A DNA stretch of 56,753 nucleotides from an uncultured Planctomycetia bacterium (GTDB taxonomy: Bacteria; Planctomycetota; UBA1135; GCA-002686595): positions 1 to 56,753 of the forward strand of contig CALKYE010000063.1 in assembly GCA_938003765.1 (NCBI GenBank), given 5' to 3'. The notes under the pieces are model-generated. The model saw nothing but the letters and a program-made list of their open reading frames with translations, searched no databases and was not told the DNA's origin. A program made the position numbers and the translations under genes. Positions 8,425 to 16,966 of the stretch are shown one piece after another (the stretch's first letter is position 1; every line of letters begins with the position of its first letter).

Positions 8425-11400
8425 ATGCAGGCGGAGCCCAGCAGCTCGGACGACGGAGCAGCCGAGCTGTTCGACTTCCTCGACGAGTACGCGCGCGACG
8501 CCGAGCGCGGTCGCGTGCGCCGGTTGGGCGAGTACCTCGCGCGCTATCCGGGCCACGAGGACGCCATCGCGCGCGAGTACTTGCGTCTGCAGAGCGGCGG
8601 CGCGGCGAGCGAGCCGGCGCCGGACTCGACCCCCGCGGCTCAAGCGCAGGACGGCGAGCGCCGCATCGGGCCGTACCGTCTCGTGCGCGAACTCGGCGTC
8701 GGCGGCCAGGGCGCCGTCTGGCTGTGCGAGGACACGCGCATCGCGCGCGACGTGGCGCTGAAGTTCATGCCCTCGAGCGTGGCGCTCCTGTCGGCGGACC
8801 GACGCCGTCGCATGCAGCGCGAAGCGGAAGTCGTCTCGCGCCTGCAGCACCCGTCCATCTGCCCGGTGTACGAGGCGCAGATCGATCACGATCCGCCGTA
8901 CATCGCGATGCGGCTGGTCGAGGGCGAGACCCTGGCCAGCGCGATCGCGCGCGCGCGCAACGGCGAGCGCTCGGGTCCGCTTCCGCTGCCGCCGCGCAAC
9001 GGCGTCGAGCTGCGGCGCGTGCTGCTGTTCGTCGAGCGCGCCGCCCGCGCGCTCCACGCGGCGCACGAGGCGGGCGTGATCCACCGCGACATCAAGCCCG
9101 GCAACGTCATGGTCGACCGCGCGGGCGAACCGGTGTTGCTCGACTTCGGCCAGGCGCGCGACGAACACGCCGAGCTCGACCAGCGCACGCTCAGCGGCGA
9201 GGTGTTCGGCACGCCGATGTACATGTCGCCCGAGCAGGTCGCGGGCTCGGCCAGCGCCATCGATCGCCGCACCGACGTGTGGTCGCTCGGCGCCTCGCTG
9301 TTCGAAGCGCTGACGCTCGCGCGACCGTTCATCGGCGACAGCGTTCCGGCGGTGCTGATGGCGATCCAGAGCGAGCCGCTGCCGCCCGTGCGCCGCATGA
9401 ACGCGGCCATCGAGGAGGACCTGGCGGTGGTGCTCGAAACGGCGCTCGAGAAGGACCTCGCGCGCCGCTACTCGACCGCGCTCGAGTTCGCCGAGGACCT
9501 GCGGCGCGTGCGCGAGTACGAGCCGATCCGCGCGCGCAGCGCAGGTCCGTTGCTGCGGCTGCGGCGTTGGGCGCAACGCCAGCCCGCGCTCGCCGCGAGT
9601 TCGGCGCTGATCCTCGGCTCGCTGATCACAGGCCTCGTGTGGACGCTGCACTTGCTCGACCGCGAGAAGTCGGCGCTTCAGCAGACCGCCAACGCGCTGA
9701 GCCGCGAGCAGGAGGCCAAGGACGACGCGCTCGAGGCGCTCGAGCACGCGCTGGCGCGCCAGATCGCGTCGCGATCGCTCGAAGTGCTGGACGAGGACCC
9801 CGCGCTGGCGCTGGCGCTCGGAGTGTTCGCCGATCAGATCACGCCCGGGCTGTACCCGACGCGCGCGGCGCTGCTGCCGGCGCTGGACGCCTGCCGCCTC
9901 GCGCGCCAGCTCGACGGCGGCGTGAACGCGCGTTTGATCGTCGACACCGAGCTGTTCGAGGACTCGCAGCGCGTCGCGGTCGGGCTCGACGACTGCAGCC
10001 TGCAGACCTGGGATCTGCGCAGCGGCGCCGAGCTCGCGTTCGTCGAGCACCCGCACTGGCCGCTCGTGGCGCTGCGCGCTCATCCCAGCGGAGCGTGGAT
10101 CGCGACCGCGGGCGAAGACGGCGTCGTGCGGCGCTTCGAGGCGAGCTACGGACTGCTGCAAGAACAGTTCGAAGTGCTGCGCGAGCCAGCGGCGGCGCTC
10201 GAGCTCGATTCGAGCGGCGAGCAGCTCGCAGTCCTGGGCGCACACGGCGCGCTGGCGCTCGTCGATCCGCTCACGGGTGCGCCGCGCTGGCGCGCGAACC
10301 TCGAGCGAGCGGATCTGGCGCGGCTGTGCTTCAGCGCGGACGGACGTTGGCTCGCGGTGACGGCGGCGCGCACCATCCGCTCGGCCAGCAGCTCGAGCGC
10401 GCTGATCCTCGACGCCGACGACGGTCGCGTGCTCGGCGATCTGCGCGGCTCGGATTCGCTGAACGACTTCGACATCGCCAGCGACTCGCGCGCGGCGCTC
10501 ACCGCCTCACAGGACGGTCGAGTGCAGCTCTATTCGCTGCCGGACTGCCAGCCGCAAGGCGCGCCGTTCGAACACGCCTCCCCCGTCAGCGCCGCGCGCT
10601 TCTCGCGCGACGGCCGCACGTTGCTCGTCGGGCTCGACGACGGCGAGCGCTCGCGCGTCGTGCTGTGGGACATCGCGACGCGGCGCGCACGCGAGCTCGT
10701 GGGCGGTCACGACGCGCGCATCGTCTCGATCGACGTGTGCGCCGACGGCCGGCGCTTCGCCTCGACCTCGCGCGACACGCGCGTGCACACCTGGACGCTC
10801 GAGGGCGAGCCGCTCGACAGCTTCAACGCCTGGCTGCAGCCGCTCGAGACGCGCTGGACGCGCGACGGACAACGCCTGGTCACGCTCGGCGCCGCGCACT
10901 ACCTGCAGGTCTGGTGGGGCGAGAATTCGCCCGACGTCTACACCCTCGCCGGCTCGCGCGGCGCTGTGCGGTCGGTTGCGTTCGACTCCACGGGACTGCG
11001 TGCGCTGAGTTGCGGCGACGACGGCGTGGCGCGGCTGTGGTCCACGCCGCGCGCCGGCGACCCGCGCGGCGAGCACGCGCCCGGAGCTCTCCTCGCAACG
11101 CTCGAGGAGCCCGACGGCGCGATCACGCGCGCGCTGTTCGGACCCCACGACCTGCTCCTCACCGCCGCCGACAACGGGCGCCTGACGTGGTGGAATCACG
11201 ACGAGCTGCGCGCGAAGTTCGGGATCGCGAGCGCGATCGAGCGCGGCCACACCGAACAGCTCGACTCCGCCGCCGTGTCGATCGCCACGGCGGGCGGCCG
11301 TCAGCACGGCGAGAGGACGGTCACGGCCGTGGTCACGCGCCTGGGAAGCGTGCGCGTCTTCTTCTTCGGAACGTGCGTGGGATCGCTCTCCACGACGCTC

Positions 11401-12147
11401 GACGACGAAGCGCGTTGCTGCGCCCTCGACCCTTCAGGCCGCTACCTAGCGATCGCGCGCCGCGACGCGACGGTGCGCGTCTGGGACCTGCACGACGAGC
11501 GCCTCGCTCGCGAGCACACCTGGCCGGCGCGCGGCAGCGGCAGCGGAGCGATCGCGCTCGACATCCGTCCGGATGGCGCGCAGCTCGTGGCCGCCTGCGC
11601 CGACGCGCGCGTGCGCTTCTTCGAGCTCCTCGGCGCGCGCCAGGCCGAGCTCGACTTCTCGGCCTTCGCGTTGCGCGACGTGGCCTACAACGCCGACGCG
11701 ACGCGTTTGCTCGCCACGGGCCCCAACGGCCGCGCGGCGATGCGTCTGATCGACCTGAGTCGACGACAGAGCGACAAGAGCGTGCGCCACGAGGTCTACC
11801 ACGCGGGCAACATCACCAGCGGCGCGTTCGACAGCACGGGACGCTTCGTGCTGACCACCAGCGAGGACGGCTCGGCGCTCGTGCGCGACGCCGAACGGGG
11901 CGAGCGCGTGACGAAGTTCGATCGCCACGGCGCGCCGGTGCTGTGCGGCGCGTTCAGCCGCGACGACGGCGAGTTGCGCGTCATCAGCGGCGCGGCCAAT
12001 GGCGTGATCCGCGTGTGGCCGGTCGATCCGGCGCCGGCCGCGCGCGCGCGCCAGCCGCGCCAGATCCGCGACTGGGAGCACGCGCGCGAGGAGCGACTCG
12101 CCGCGCCTTTGCCGTATCGCCGCGACCTCGCGCAGCCCGCCCGCTGA
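8425..12147 (+). CDS. Membrane Ser/Thr protein kinase with C-terminal WD40-like propeller, 1240 aa
   Basis: Eukaryotic-type (Hanks) kinase. After ~80 residues comes the glycine loop GVGGQGAVWL, Lys113 (VALKFM), the catalytic loop HRDIKPGNVM (His220, Asp222) and Asp240 in DFGQA; TPMYMSPEQ marks the activation segment. One membrane span lies near residues 389-412 (SSALILGSLITGLVWTL). About 800 residues of WD40-like beta-propeller repeats follow (for example ARFSRDGRTLLVGLDDG and VWDLHDERLA), probably forming one or two propellers outside the cytoplasm. Kinase-WD40 fusions are abundant in planctomycetes. All catalytic residues are present. Divergent from the ECF sigma gene. The start follows TACAAT by 6 bases with no Shine-Dalgarno sequence. 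Confidence 0.92.
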   Translation: MQAEPSSSDDGAAELFDFLDEYARDAERGRVRRLGEYLARYPGHEDAIAREYLRLQSGGAASEPAPDSTPAAQAQDGERRIGPYRLVRELGVGGQGAVWLCEDTRIARDVALKFMPSSVALLSADRRRRMQREAEVVSRLQHPSICPVYEAQIDHDPPYIAMRLVEGETLASAIARARNGERSGPLPLPPRNGVELRRVLLFVERAARALHAAHEAGVIHRDIKPGNVMVDRAGEPVLLDFGQARDEHAELDQRTLSGEVFGTPMYMSPEQVAGSASAIDRRTDVWSLGASLFEALTLARPFIGDSVPAVLMAIQSEPLPPVRRMNAAIEEDLAVVLETALEKDLARRYSTALEFAEDLRRVREYEPIRARSAGPLLRLRRWAQRQPALAASSALILGSLITGLVWTLHLLDREKSALQQTANALSREQEAKDDALEALEHALARQIASRSLEVLDEDPALALALGVFADQITPGLYPTRAALLPALDACRLARQLDGGVNARLIVDTELFEDSQRVAVGLDDCSLQTWDLRSGAELAFVEHPHWPLVALRAHPSGAWIATAGEDGVVRRFEASYGLLQEQFEVLREPAAALELDSSGEQLAVLGAHGALALVDPLTGAPRWRANLERADLARLCFSADGRWLAVTAARTIRSASSSSALILDADDGRVLGDLRGSDSLNDFDIASDSRAALTASQDGRVQLYSLPDCQPQGAPFEHASPVSAARFSRDGRTLLVGLDDGERSRVVLWDIATRRARELVGGHDARIVSIDVCADGRRFASTSRDTRVHTWTLEGEPLDSFNAWLQPLETRWTRDGQRLVTLGAAHYLQVWWGENSPDVYTLAGSRGAVRSVAFDSTGLRALSCGDDGVARLWSTPRAGDPRGEHAPGALLATLEEPDGAITRALFGPHDLLLTAADNGRLTWWNHDELRAKFGIASAIERGHTEQLDSAAVSIATAGGRQHGERTVTAVVTRLGSVRVFFFGTCVGSLSTTLDDEARCCALDPSGRYLAIARRDATVRVWDLHDERLAREHTWPARGSGSGAIALDIRPDGAQLVAACADARVRFFELLGARQAELDFSAFALRDVAYNADATRLLATGPNGRAAMRLIDLSRRQSDKSVRHEVYHAGNITSGAFDSTGRFVLTTSEDGSALVRDAERGERVTKFDRHGAPVLCGAFSRDDGELRVISGAANGVIRVWPVDPAPAARARQPRQIRDWEHAREERLAAPLPYRRDLAQPAR

Positions 12148-12153
12148 GTCGCA

Positions 12154-12171
12154 CTCGCGAGCAACCGCGAG
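12154..12171. terminator. Hairpin between convergent kinase and GT4 genes
   Basis: CTCGCG (12154-12159) and CGCGAG (12166-12171) pair around AGCAAC, 6 bases after the kinase stop and in the 70-base convergent gap. No T-run. Confidence 0.3.
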
Positions 12172-12217
12172 CGCTGACGCGCTACGCCGCGCCGCGCAGT
12201 CGCCGCGCCATGGCCAC

Positions 12218-13459
12218 TCAGGCGCTGTCGCGAGCAGCGAGCAGCAAGCGCTCGAGACGCTCGCCTTCGATGCGCGTCGCGTGGCGCTCGGCTACCGCGC
12301 GCTTGCCGTGCGCCGCCATGCGAGCGAGTTGCTCCGCCGGCGCCTCGAGCGCGGCCTGCAGCGCGTCGGCGAGCAAGTCCGCGCGGCCCGCGGTGACGAG
12401 CCAGCCGCTCAAACCGTCTTCGACCAGCTCCGGCACGCCCGCGATGCGCGTCGCGATCACCGGCCGACCCACGGCGAGCGCTTCCATGAACACCATCGGC
12501 AGCCCTTCGGCGAAGCTCGCGAGCACCAGCGCGCGCGCGGCGCGGATGCGGGCGCGGATCTGGGCCTCGTCGATCCAGCCGGTGATCTCGATCTGATCGC
12601 TCAACCCTGCGGCGGCGATCTCGCGCTCGAGCTCGGCGCGCAACTCGCCGTCGCCGGCGAACACGACGCGCGGGCGCAGACCGCGCTCGCGCAACTTGCG
12701 CAGCGCGTCGACGAGCACGAAGTGACCCTTCTGCGCCGACAAGCGGCCCACGCACACGAAACCCTCGCCGGCGTGCTCCGGCGGCGGAAGGCCGAGGAAG
12801 TCGTCGCCCACGGTGCAGCGCACGACGTGCAGCTTGTCCCAGTCTTGCGGACGCGCCCAGCGGATGAGCTGCGCCAGCGCGAAGTGGCTGATGCCGACGA
12901 CGAACTCGGCGCCGGCGATCTTGCGCGGCAGGGCCAGCGCGAGCGGGGCGTCGAACTCGTCCGGGCCGTGCGCCGTGAAGCTGTAGCGCGGGCCGCCCAG
13001 CGTCCGGACCAGCAGCGCCACCGCCACCGGATTCGTGCCGAAGTGCACGTGGACGTGCTCGATCGATCGCCGCGCGAAGTGCTCGCGCAGCACCAGGGCC
13101 TCGACGAGGTACGCGGCGTGGCGGAACAGGCCGCGGTCAGAGTGGAGCGCGAGATCGACGGTCAGCAGCGCCGCCCGGAACACGGACAGCGGCGCGCGCG
13201 CCATTCCGGCTAGCGCCATCGCGAGGAGCTTGCCGCGCGGCTGATCGAGCACGTGGAAGGTGCGCGCGAGTTCAGCGCGGTCGGCCGGGTCGACGAGCAC
13301 GGACTCCGCGCGTCGGATGGCGACGCGCTCGACGCGATGGCCGCGCCGCTCCAACTCGAGCAGCTCGCGCCGGATGAAGGTGTGGCTGACCGCCGGGTAG
13401 CGATTGGTCAGGTAGGCCAGTCGCAAGGGCTCGTGCGGGGCGCTCGGTGCGGGAACCAT
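12218..13459 (-). CDS. GT-B fold glycosyltransferase, family 4 type, 413 aa
   Basis: Cytoplasmic retaining glycosyltransferase. N-terminal motif LAYLTNRYPAVSHTFIRREL, a lipid/acceptor-side HVHFGTNPVAVALL, and the C-terminal nucleotide-sugar site with the E-x7-E signature FAEGLPMVFMEALAVGRP. It is clearly related to the enzyme at 40445-41671 (same opening YP..SH.F.RRE). The ATG at 13459 is chosen because it begins just before the first beta strand; a longer open frame upstream would overlap the divergent gene. It is 91 bases from the divergent GT87 gene, and the two may act on the same glycan. Donor sugar unknown. Confidence 0.87.
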   Translation of the reverse strand: MVPAPSAPHEPLRLAYLTNRYPAVSHTFIRRELLELERRGHRVERVAIRRAESVLVDPADRAELARTFHVLDQPRGKLLAMALAGMARAPLSVFRAALLTVDLALHSDRGLFRHAAYLVEALVLREHFARRSIEHVHVHFGTNPVAVALLVRTLGGPRYSFTAHGPDEFDAPLALALPRKIAGAEFVVGISHFALAQLIRWARPQDWDKLHVVRCTVGDDFLGLPPPEHAGEGFVCVGRLSAQKGHFVLVDALRKLRERGLRPRVVFAGDGELRAELEREIAAAGLSDQIEITGWIDEAQIRARIRAARALVLASFAEGLPMVFMEALAVGRPVIATRIAGVPELVEDGLSGWLVTAGRADLLADALQAALEAPAEQLARMAAHGKRAVAERHATRIEGERLERLLLAARDSA

Positions 13460-13550
13460 CGAGGGCGCGGAGTGTACGCAGGACTTCGCGCGCCACCGCG
13501 AGCCTGCGACGCCGCCCCCATCGCCGCTGTAGGCTTGGGCGCGACCACGC

Positions 13551-14747
13551 ATGCAGCCTCCGCTCGCCGCCGCCCCCCGCCCGCCGCTGTGGTCCCTCGC
13601 CGTGCTGGCCGCGGCGCTGGCGGCGCTGGCCGCGTTCGGCGTGCTCGGACTGGGGCGCGCGGGCGGACTGGCGTCGAGCAACTTCGACATGCGCTACCTG
13701 CACCTCGCGGGGCAGATGTGGAGCGCCGGTGACTCGCCGTACGACGGCGCCGCGTTCACCGCTCTGGCCGTCGAACGCTTCGGGCTCGAAGCCGGGGCCT
13801 TCGCCTACCCGCCGCAGAGCGCTCCGCTGGCCATGGCGCTCGGCGCGCTCGACTTCCGCGGAGCGCAGTGGCTGATGACCGCCTTGAACCTCGCGGCGCT
13901 GGGAGCGCTCGCGTGGCTGGCGCTGAAGCTCGCCCCCGCGCTGGCGCCGCCCTCGCGCGCGCACTCGGCGACTCGCGCGGTCACGCTGGCCATCCTGCTG
14001 GGCAACCCGTTCGCGTCGCACGTCGTGTGGATGGGTCAGACCTCGTTGCTCGCCGCCGCCGCGGCGCTCGGCGCATGGCGCTGCGCGCGCGTGAACAGCA
14101 TGGCCTGGTCGGGCGTGCTGCTCGGACTTGCGACCCTCAAGCCGCAGCTCGCGAGCTTGATGGTCCTGTGGTTCCTGCTCGAACGTCGCTGGCTGGCGCT
14201 CGCGATCGGCGCCGCAACGGCCGCGGCTTGCGCGCTCTGGCCGATGCTGAGCGTGGGCTTCGAGGCCACCTGGCTCGGCTGGCGCGGAGCACTGGACCAG
14301 TACCAACGCGACAGCGTGGCCGCGACCGGCTTCCGACACGTGTTCGGGTTGCGCAGCACGCTGTACGGCCTGGGCGTCGACACGACGCTGTTCGCCTGGA
14401 CCGCGCCGCTCGCCGTGTTCGCGCTCCACCGCGTGCGATCACGCCTCGCGCCCGACGATCCCGCGCCGCTCTTGTTCGCGATCGGCGCGCTCGCGCTGTA
14501 CGCGCACGACTACGACCTCGCCGCGAGCGTCGTGCTGTGCGCGCCCTTGGCCGAGCGCGCCCTCGGTCGCGTCCCGCTCCAGCTCGGCCTGCTGGTCCTG
14601 GCCGGCGTGCTGTTCTTCCCGCAGCGCATCTGGCAACGCTTCGAGCTCGGCGAACTGGCCCGCACGCGCGAAGTCGCGCTGCTCGCTCTCGCGGCGACGC
14701 ACGTGGTGCTCGCGCTGCGCGCGCGCTCGAGCGCGGACCGAAGTTGA
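13551..14747 (+). CDS. GT87 (DUF2029) polyprenol-linked membrane glycosyltransferase, 398 aa
   Basis: Multi-spanning GT-C enzyme of the GT87/DUF2029 family, whose characterised members are polyprenyl-phosphomannose-dependent mannosyltransferases. About ten hydrophobic helices are visible. Family marks are the periplasmic-loop segment SSNFDMRYLHLAGQMW, FAYPPQSAPLAM, VWMGQTSLLAAAAAL and LATLKPQLASL. It starts with ATG 15 bases after a TAGGCT box. Divergent from the GT4 gene. It probably adds a sugar to a surface glycan or lipid from the periplasmic side; the donor is inferred from family. Confidence 0.82.
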   Translation: MQPPLAAAPRPPLWSLAVLAAALAALAAFGVLGLGRAGGLASSNFDMRYLHLAGQMWSAGDSPYDGAAFTALAVERFGLEAGAFAYPPQSAPLAMALGALDFRGAQWLMTALNLAALGALAWLALKLAPALAPPSRAHSATRAVTLAILLGNPFASHVVWMGQTSLLAAAAALGAWRCARVNSMAWSGVLLGLATLKPQLASLMVLWFLLERRWLALAIGAATAAACALWPMLSVGFEATWLGWRGALDQYQRDSVAATGFRHVFGLRSTLYGLGVDTTLFAWTAPLAVFALHRVRSRLAPDDPAPLLFAIGALALYAHDYDLAASVVLCAPLAERALGRVPLQLGLLVLAGVLFFPQRIWQRFELGELARTREVALLALAATHVVLALRARSSADRS

Positions 14748-14791
14748 GCCGCGCGGAAGGCCCGCGCGCGGCCTGGCGCCCGTCCGTCAAC

Positions 14792-14819
14792 TTGACGCGC
14801 TGGCGCGCGCGCGGATGAT
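14792..14819 (+). promoter_or_regulatory. Candidate promoter for the lepB transcript
   Basis: TTGACG (14792-14797), 16-base spacer, GATGAT (14814-14819). It sits just upstream of the small coupled frame at 14833. Confidence 0.35.
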
Positions 14820-14832
14820 GCTCCGCCTCGCC

Positions 14833-14919
14833 ATGACCCGCCCGCGCAGCACCGGCAGTTCGCTCTCGCCCGCACCGGTGCTCGCACCGCTTCCGGACGG
14901 CTCGCGGGTGATCGCGTGA
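14833..14919 (+). CDS. Candidate 28-residue small ORF overlapping the lepB start
   Basis: ATG at 14833 opens a 28-codon frame (MTRPRSTGSSLSPAPVLAPL...) whose TGA at 14917-14919 overlaps the GTG start of lepB at 14916 in the arrangement GTGA. The ATG lies 13 bases after a GATGAT -10 candidate. The layout suggests a leader peptide giving translational coupling. The sequence is low in hydrophobic and high in Pro/Ser residues and matches nothing I know. It could also be chance, since frames stay open easily in this GC-rich DNA. Confidence 0.35.
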   Translation: MTRPRSTGSSLSPAPVLAPLPDGSRVIA

Positions 14920-16343
14920 GCGCCGCAGCGCACTCCAGCCGGCCGCGCCAGCACTGGCGCGAGAACATCGAGGCCTTCACGGTCGCGATTGTGATGGCGG
15001 TGATGCTCAAGTACTTCGCGGTCGAGGCCTACCAGATCCCGACCGGCTCGATGCAGCCCACGTTGATGGGCCAGGACTTCGGCCCCGACGGCGCGATCAA
15101 GGACCGCATCCTGGTCGACAAGCTCAGCTTCCACGTGCGCGATCCGCAGCGCTGGGAAGTCGTGATCTTCAAGTACCCGCTCAACCGCGCGCAGAACTTC
15201 GTCAAGCGACTCGTGGGGATGCCGGGCGAGCAACTGCGCATCCAGCACGGCGACGTGTGGACGCGCGCCACCGACTCGGAGAACTGGCGCATCCCGCGGC
15301 GGCCGGCGAACGTGCAGGACACGCACTGGAAGGCCATCGACGTCGGCGCGCCGGTCGGCGGCGCGAGCTGGAAGAACGACGCGAACAGCAAGGCGACGAT
15401 TCAAGGTCGCGAGGTCTCCGCGAGTGCTCCCGCGCGCGTGGAATTCAGCGCGCACGGTTCGGGCTCGATCCTCGACACCTACACGCACGGCTACCCGGAG
15501 GGAATGCGCGCCAAGCTGCAGTCGCTGCCCTCGCACCGCTCGTCCAACCGTCACCCGGTCGGCGACCTGCGCGTGAGCGGGCAGTTGAGCTGCGCCGGCG
15601 ACAGCGCCGTGGCGATCGTGCTGCGCGAAGGCAAGCGCACGTACCGCTTCGAGCTCGGCGGCGGCAAGGCGCGCATCGCGATCGAGTGGGCGCCGAACGA
15701 GGGCTTCGAGCCGCGCGTGGCGGAGACGGCGCTCGCGCTGCCGAGCAACTGCTCGTTCGCGGTCGAGAACCTCGACGACGCGCTGGCGCTCGAGATCGAC
15801 GGCGACGTGCTGCTGACGCTGCCGGGCGAGCCCGCGGCCGATCAGAACTCGTCGGTGGCGCTGTCGTTCGAGCGCGGCCAGGCGCGCTTCGAAGACCTGC
15901 AGGTTCACCGCGACGTCTACTACACGCCGGGCGGGTGGAGCGACTCGTGGACCATCCCCCCGGGGCACTACTTCATGCTCGGGGACAACACCCAGGACTC
16001 GAGCGACAGCCGCGAGTGGCGCAGGATCCAGATGAAGTGGGTCGGCTCGCCCGCCGGGGATGCGCCGATCTCAGGCAACCTGCGCGAAGGTCAGCCGGGG
16101 CGCTACACCGCCGACACCAACCCGATCGTCGAGGGCTACGGGCCCCAGCAGCGCACCTACTTCCGGGACGAGTTCGGCGAGCTCCACCACTTCGAGAACA
16201 GTCAGCGGATCGAGCTCCCGGCCGGGGCCGCCGTCGCCCCCAGCCCGCTGGTCCCCCGCCACCTGATCACCGGGCGCGCGGTGGCCGTGTTCTGGCCGCT
16301 GTCCTGGACGTTTTCCACCTACCGACTGAAGTGGGTGCGCTGA
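14916..16343 (+). CDS. lepB: Signal peptidase I with ~190-residue inserted domain, 475 aa
   Basis: Type I signal peptidase that removes signal peptides from exported proteins at the outer face of the inner membrane. One membrane anchor (AFTVAIVMAVMLKYFAVEAY), catalytic Ser45 in PTGSMQPTL, general-base Lys97 in VKRLVGMPGE, and box E GDNTQDSSDSREW at residues 356-368. Between the Lys and box E lies a large insert (~150-340). Part of it is a predicted beta-sandwich (AIVLREGKRTYRFELGG, FERGQARFEDLQV) resembling LamG or DUF1080-type domains, giving 475 residues against ~250-320 for ordinary enzymes. The GTG start overlaps a small upstream frame. Catalytic residues are intact. Confidence 0.93.
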   Translation: MSAAAHSSRPRQHWRENIEAFTVAIVMAVMLKYFAVEAYQIPTGSMQPTLMGQDFGPDGAIKDRILVDKLSFHVRDPQRWEVVIFKYPLNRAQNFVKRLVGMPGEQLRIQHGDVWTRATDSENWRIPRRPANVQDTHWKAIDVGAPVGGASWKNDANSKATIQGREVSASAPARVEFSAHGSGSILDTYTHGYPEGMRAKLQSLPSHRSSNRHPVGDLRVSGQLSCAGDSAVAIVLREGKRTYRFELGGGKARIAIEWAPNEGFEPRVAETALALPSNCSFAVENLDDALALEIDGDVLLTLPGEPAADQNSSVALSFERGQARFEDLQVHRDVYYTPGGWSDSWTIPPGHYFMLGDNTQDSSDSREWRRIQMKWVGSPAGDAPISGNLREGQPGRYTADTNPIVEGYGPQQRTYFRDEFGELHHFENSQRIELPAGAAVAPSPLVPRHLITGRAVAVFWPLSWTFSTYRLKWVR

Positions 16344-16359
16344 CAAGCCTGCCCGACGC

Positions 16360-16374
16360 CCCGCCCCAGGCGGG
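16360..16374 (+). terminator. Short GC hairpin downstream of lepB
   Basis: CCCGCC (16360-16365) pairs with GGCGGG (16369-16374) across a 3-base loop, 16 bases after the stop. No T-run, so termination is only possible. Confidence 0.3.
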
Positions 16375-16410
16375 CATTGCGGGGTGAGCTCACGCCGGGG
16401 CGGCGCCCGG

Positions 16411-16419
16411 TTGTCCACA
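16411..16419 (+). promoter_or_regulatory. DnaA-box-like site TTGTCCACA
   Basis: Matches the DnaA box form preferred in high-GC actinobacteria (TTGTCCACA) and differs from the E. coli consensus at one base. Same orientation as the site at 16677. Confidence 0.4.
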
Positions 16420-16676
16420 GCAGTCTGCCGGTCGCTCCAACGGGCTGAGCTGCGCTCCGGCCGCTGAACCAGCGCGTCCAGCGGCCCCTCGGGAGCGTCT
16501 CCACCCGTCGCAAGCGCAAGCGGGCGCCGCTTGCCCGTATGCGCGCAAGTGAGCTGGAGCCAGGGTTTTGTGCGCGCGCCGATTCTGCACTGGGGCCTCG
16601 GTCGTGAAAATTCGACCAAGCGGCTCTTGACGCCGCGCCGCTCGCGCCGGGAGCGCCAACCCCCTCACTCCACAAG

Positions 16677-16685
16677 TTATCCACA
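16677..16685 (+). promoter_or_regulatory. Perfect DnaA box TTATCCACA
   Basis: Exact E. coli consensus DnaA box. Six of nine bases are A or T, so a chance match is uncommon in DNA this GC-rich. No dnaA, dnaN or gyrB gene is nearby. Confidence 0.45.
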
Positions 16686-16966
16686 GGCGCTGGCGGGAGG
16701 AATTTGGGCTTGCGAACCAGCGCGGAGGCGTTCCTTCGGAATTGCATTTCTGGGACGCGCGTCGCGCCGGCCCGCGCCGAGGCGCTTCGGCGCGCTGCGC
16801 CAGCGAGTCCGACTCCCCCGTGAATGCGCGCGAGCCCGCGGCGAATCCAAGGAGATTGCATTGGAGGCCGCGGCGGCGGCGGCTCCGGCGCTGCCGCGCT
16901 CGAGGGACTGCCTGGCGCAAAGCGCTGCGTCGTGATCGCGCGCCGGCCCCCCTACACTCCGCCCCC

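Larger units (their letters stand above)
16344..16966. other. 623-bp gene-free region with two DnaA-box-like sites
   Basis: No supported protein gene. It holds a hairpin after lepB, TTGTCCACA at 16411, TTATCCACA at 16677, and the AT-rich octamer ATTGCATT twice (16741-16748 and 16855-16862). A GGGAGGA sequence precedes a 37-codon TTG frame at 16710 that I judge too weak to call. TACACT at 16953 is a -10 candidate for lptB. Confidence 0.5.

Noticed and set aside
8284..10245. Long minus-strand frame antisense to the Ser/Thr kinase
   Set aside because: Low-complexity Arg/Ala/Gln-rich translation; the plus strand encodes all kinase motifs.
16710..16823. 37-codon TTG frame preceded by GGGAGGA
   Set aside because: The Shine-Dalgarno match is good but the start codon is rare, the product is Arg/Ala/Pro-rich, and it overlaps the AT-rich octamer; too weak to call.
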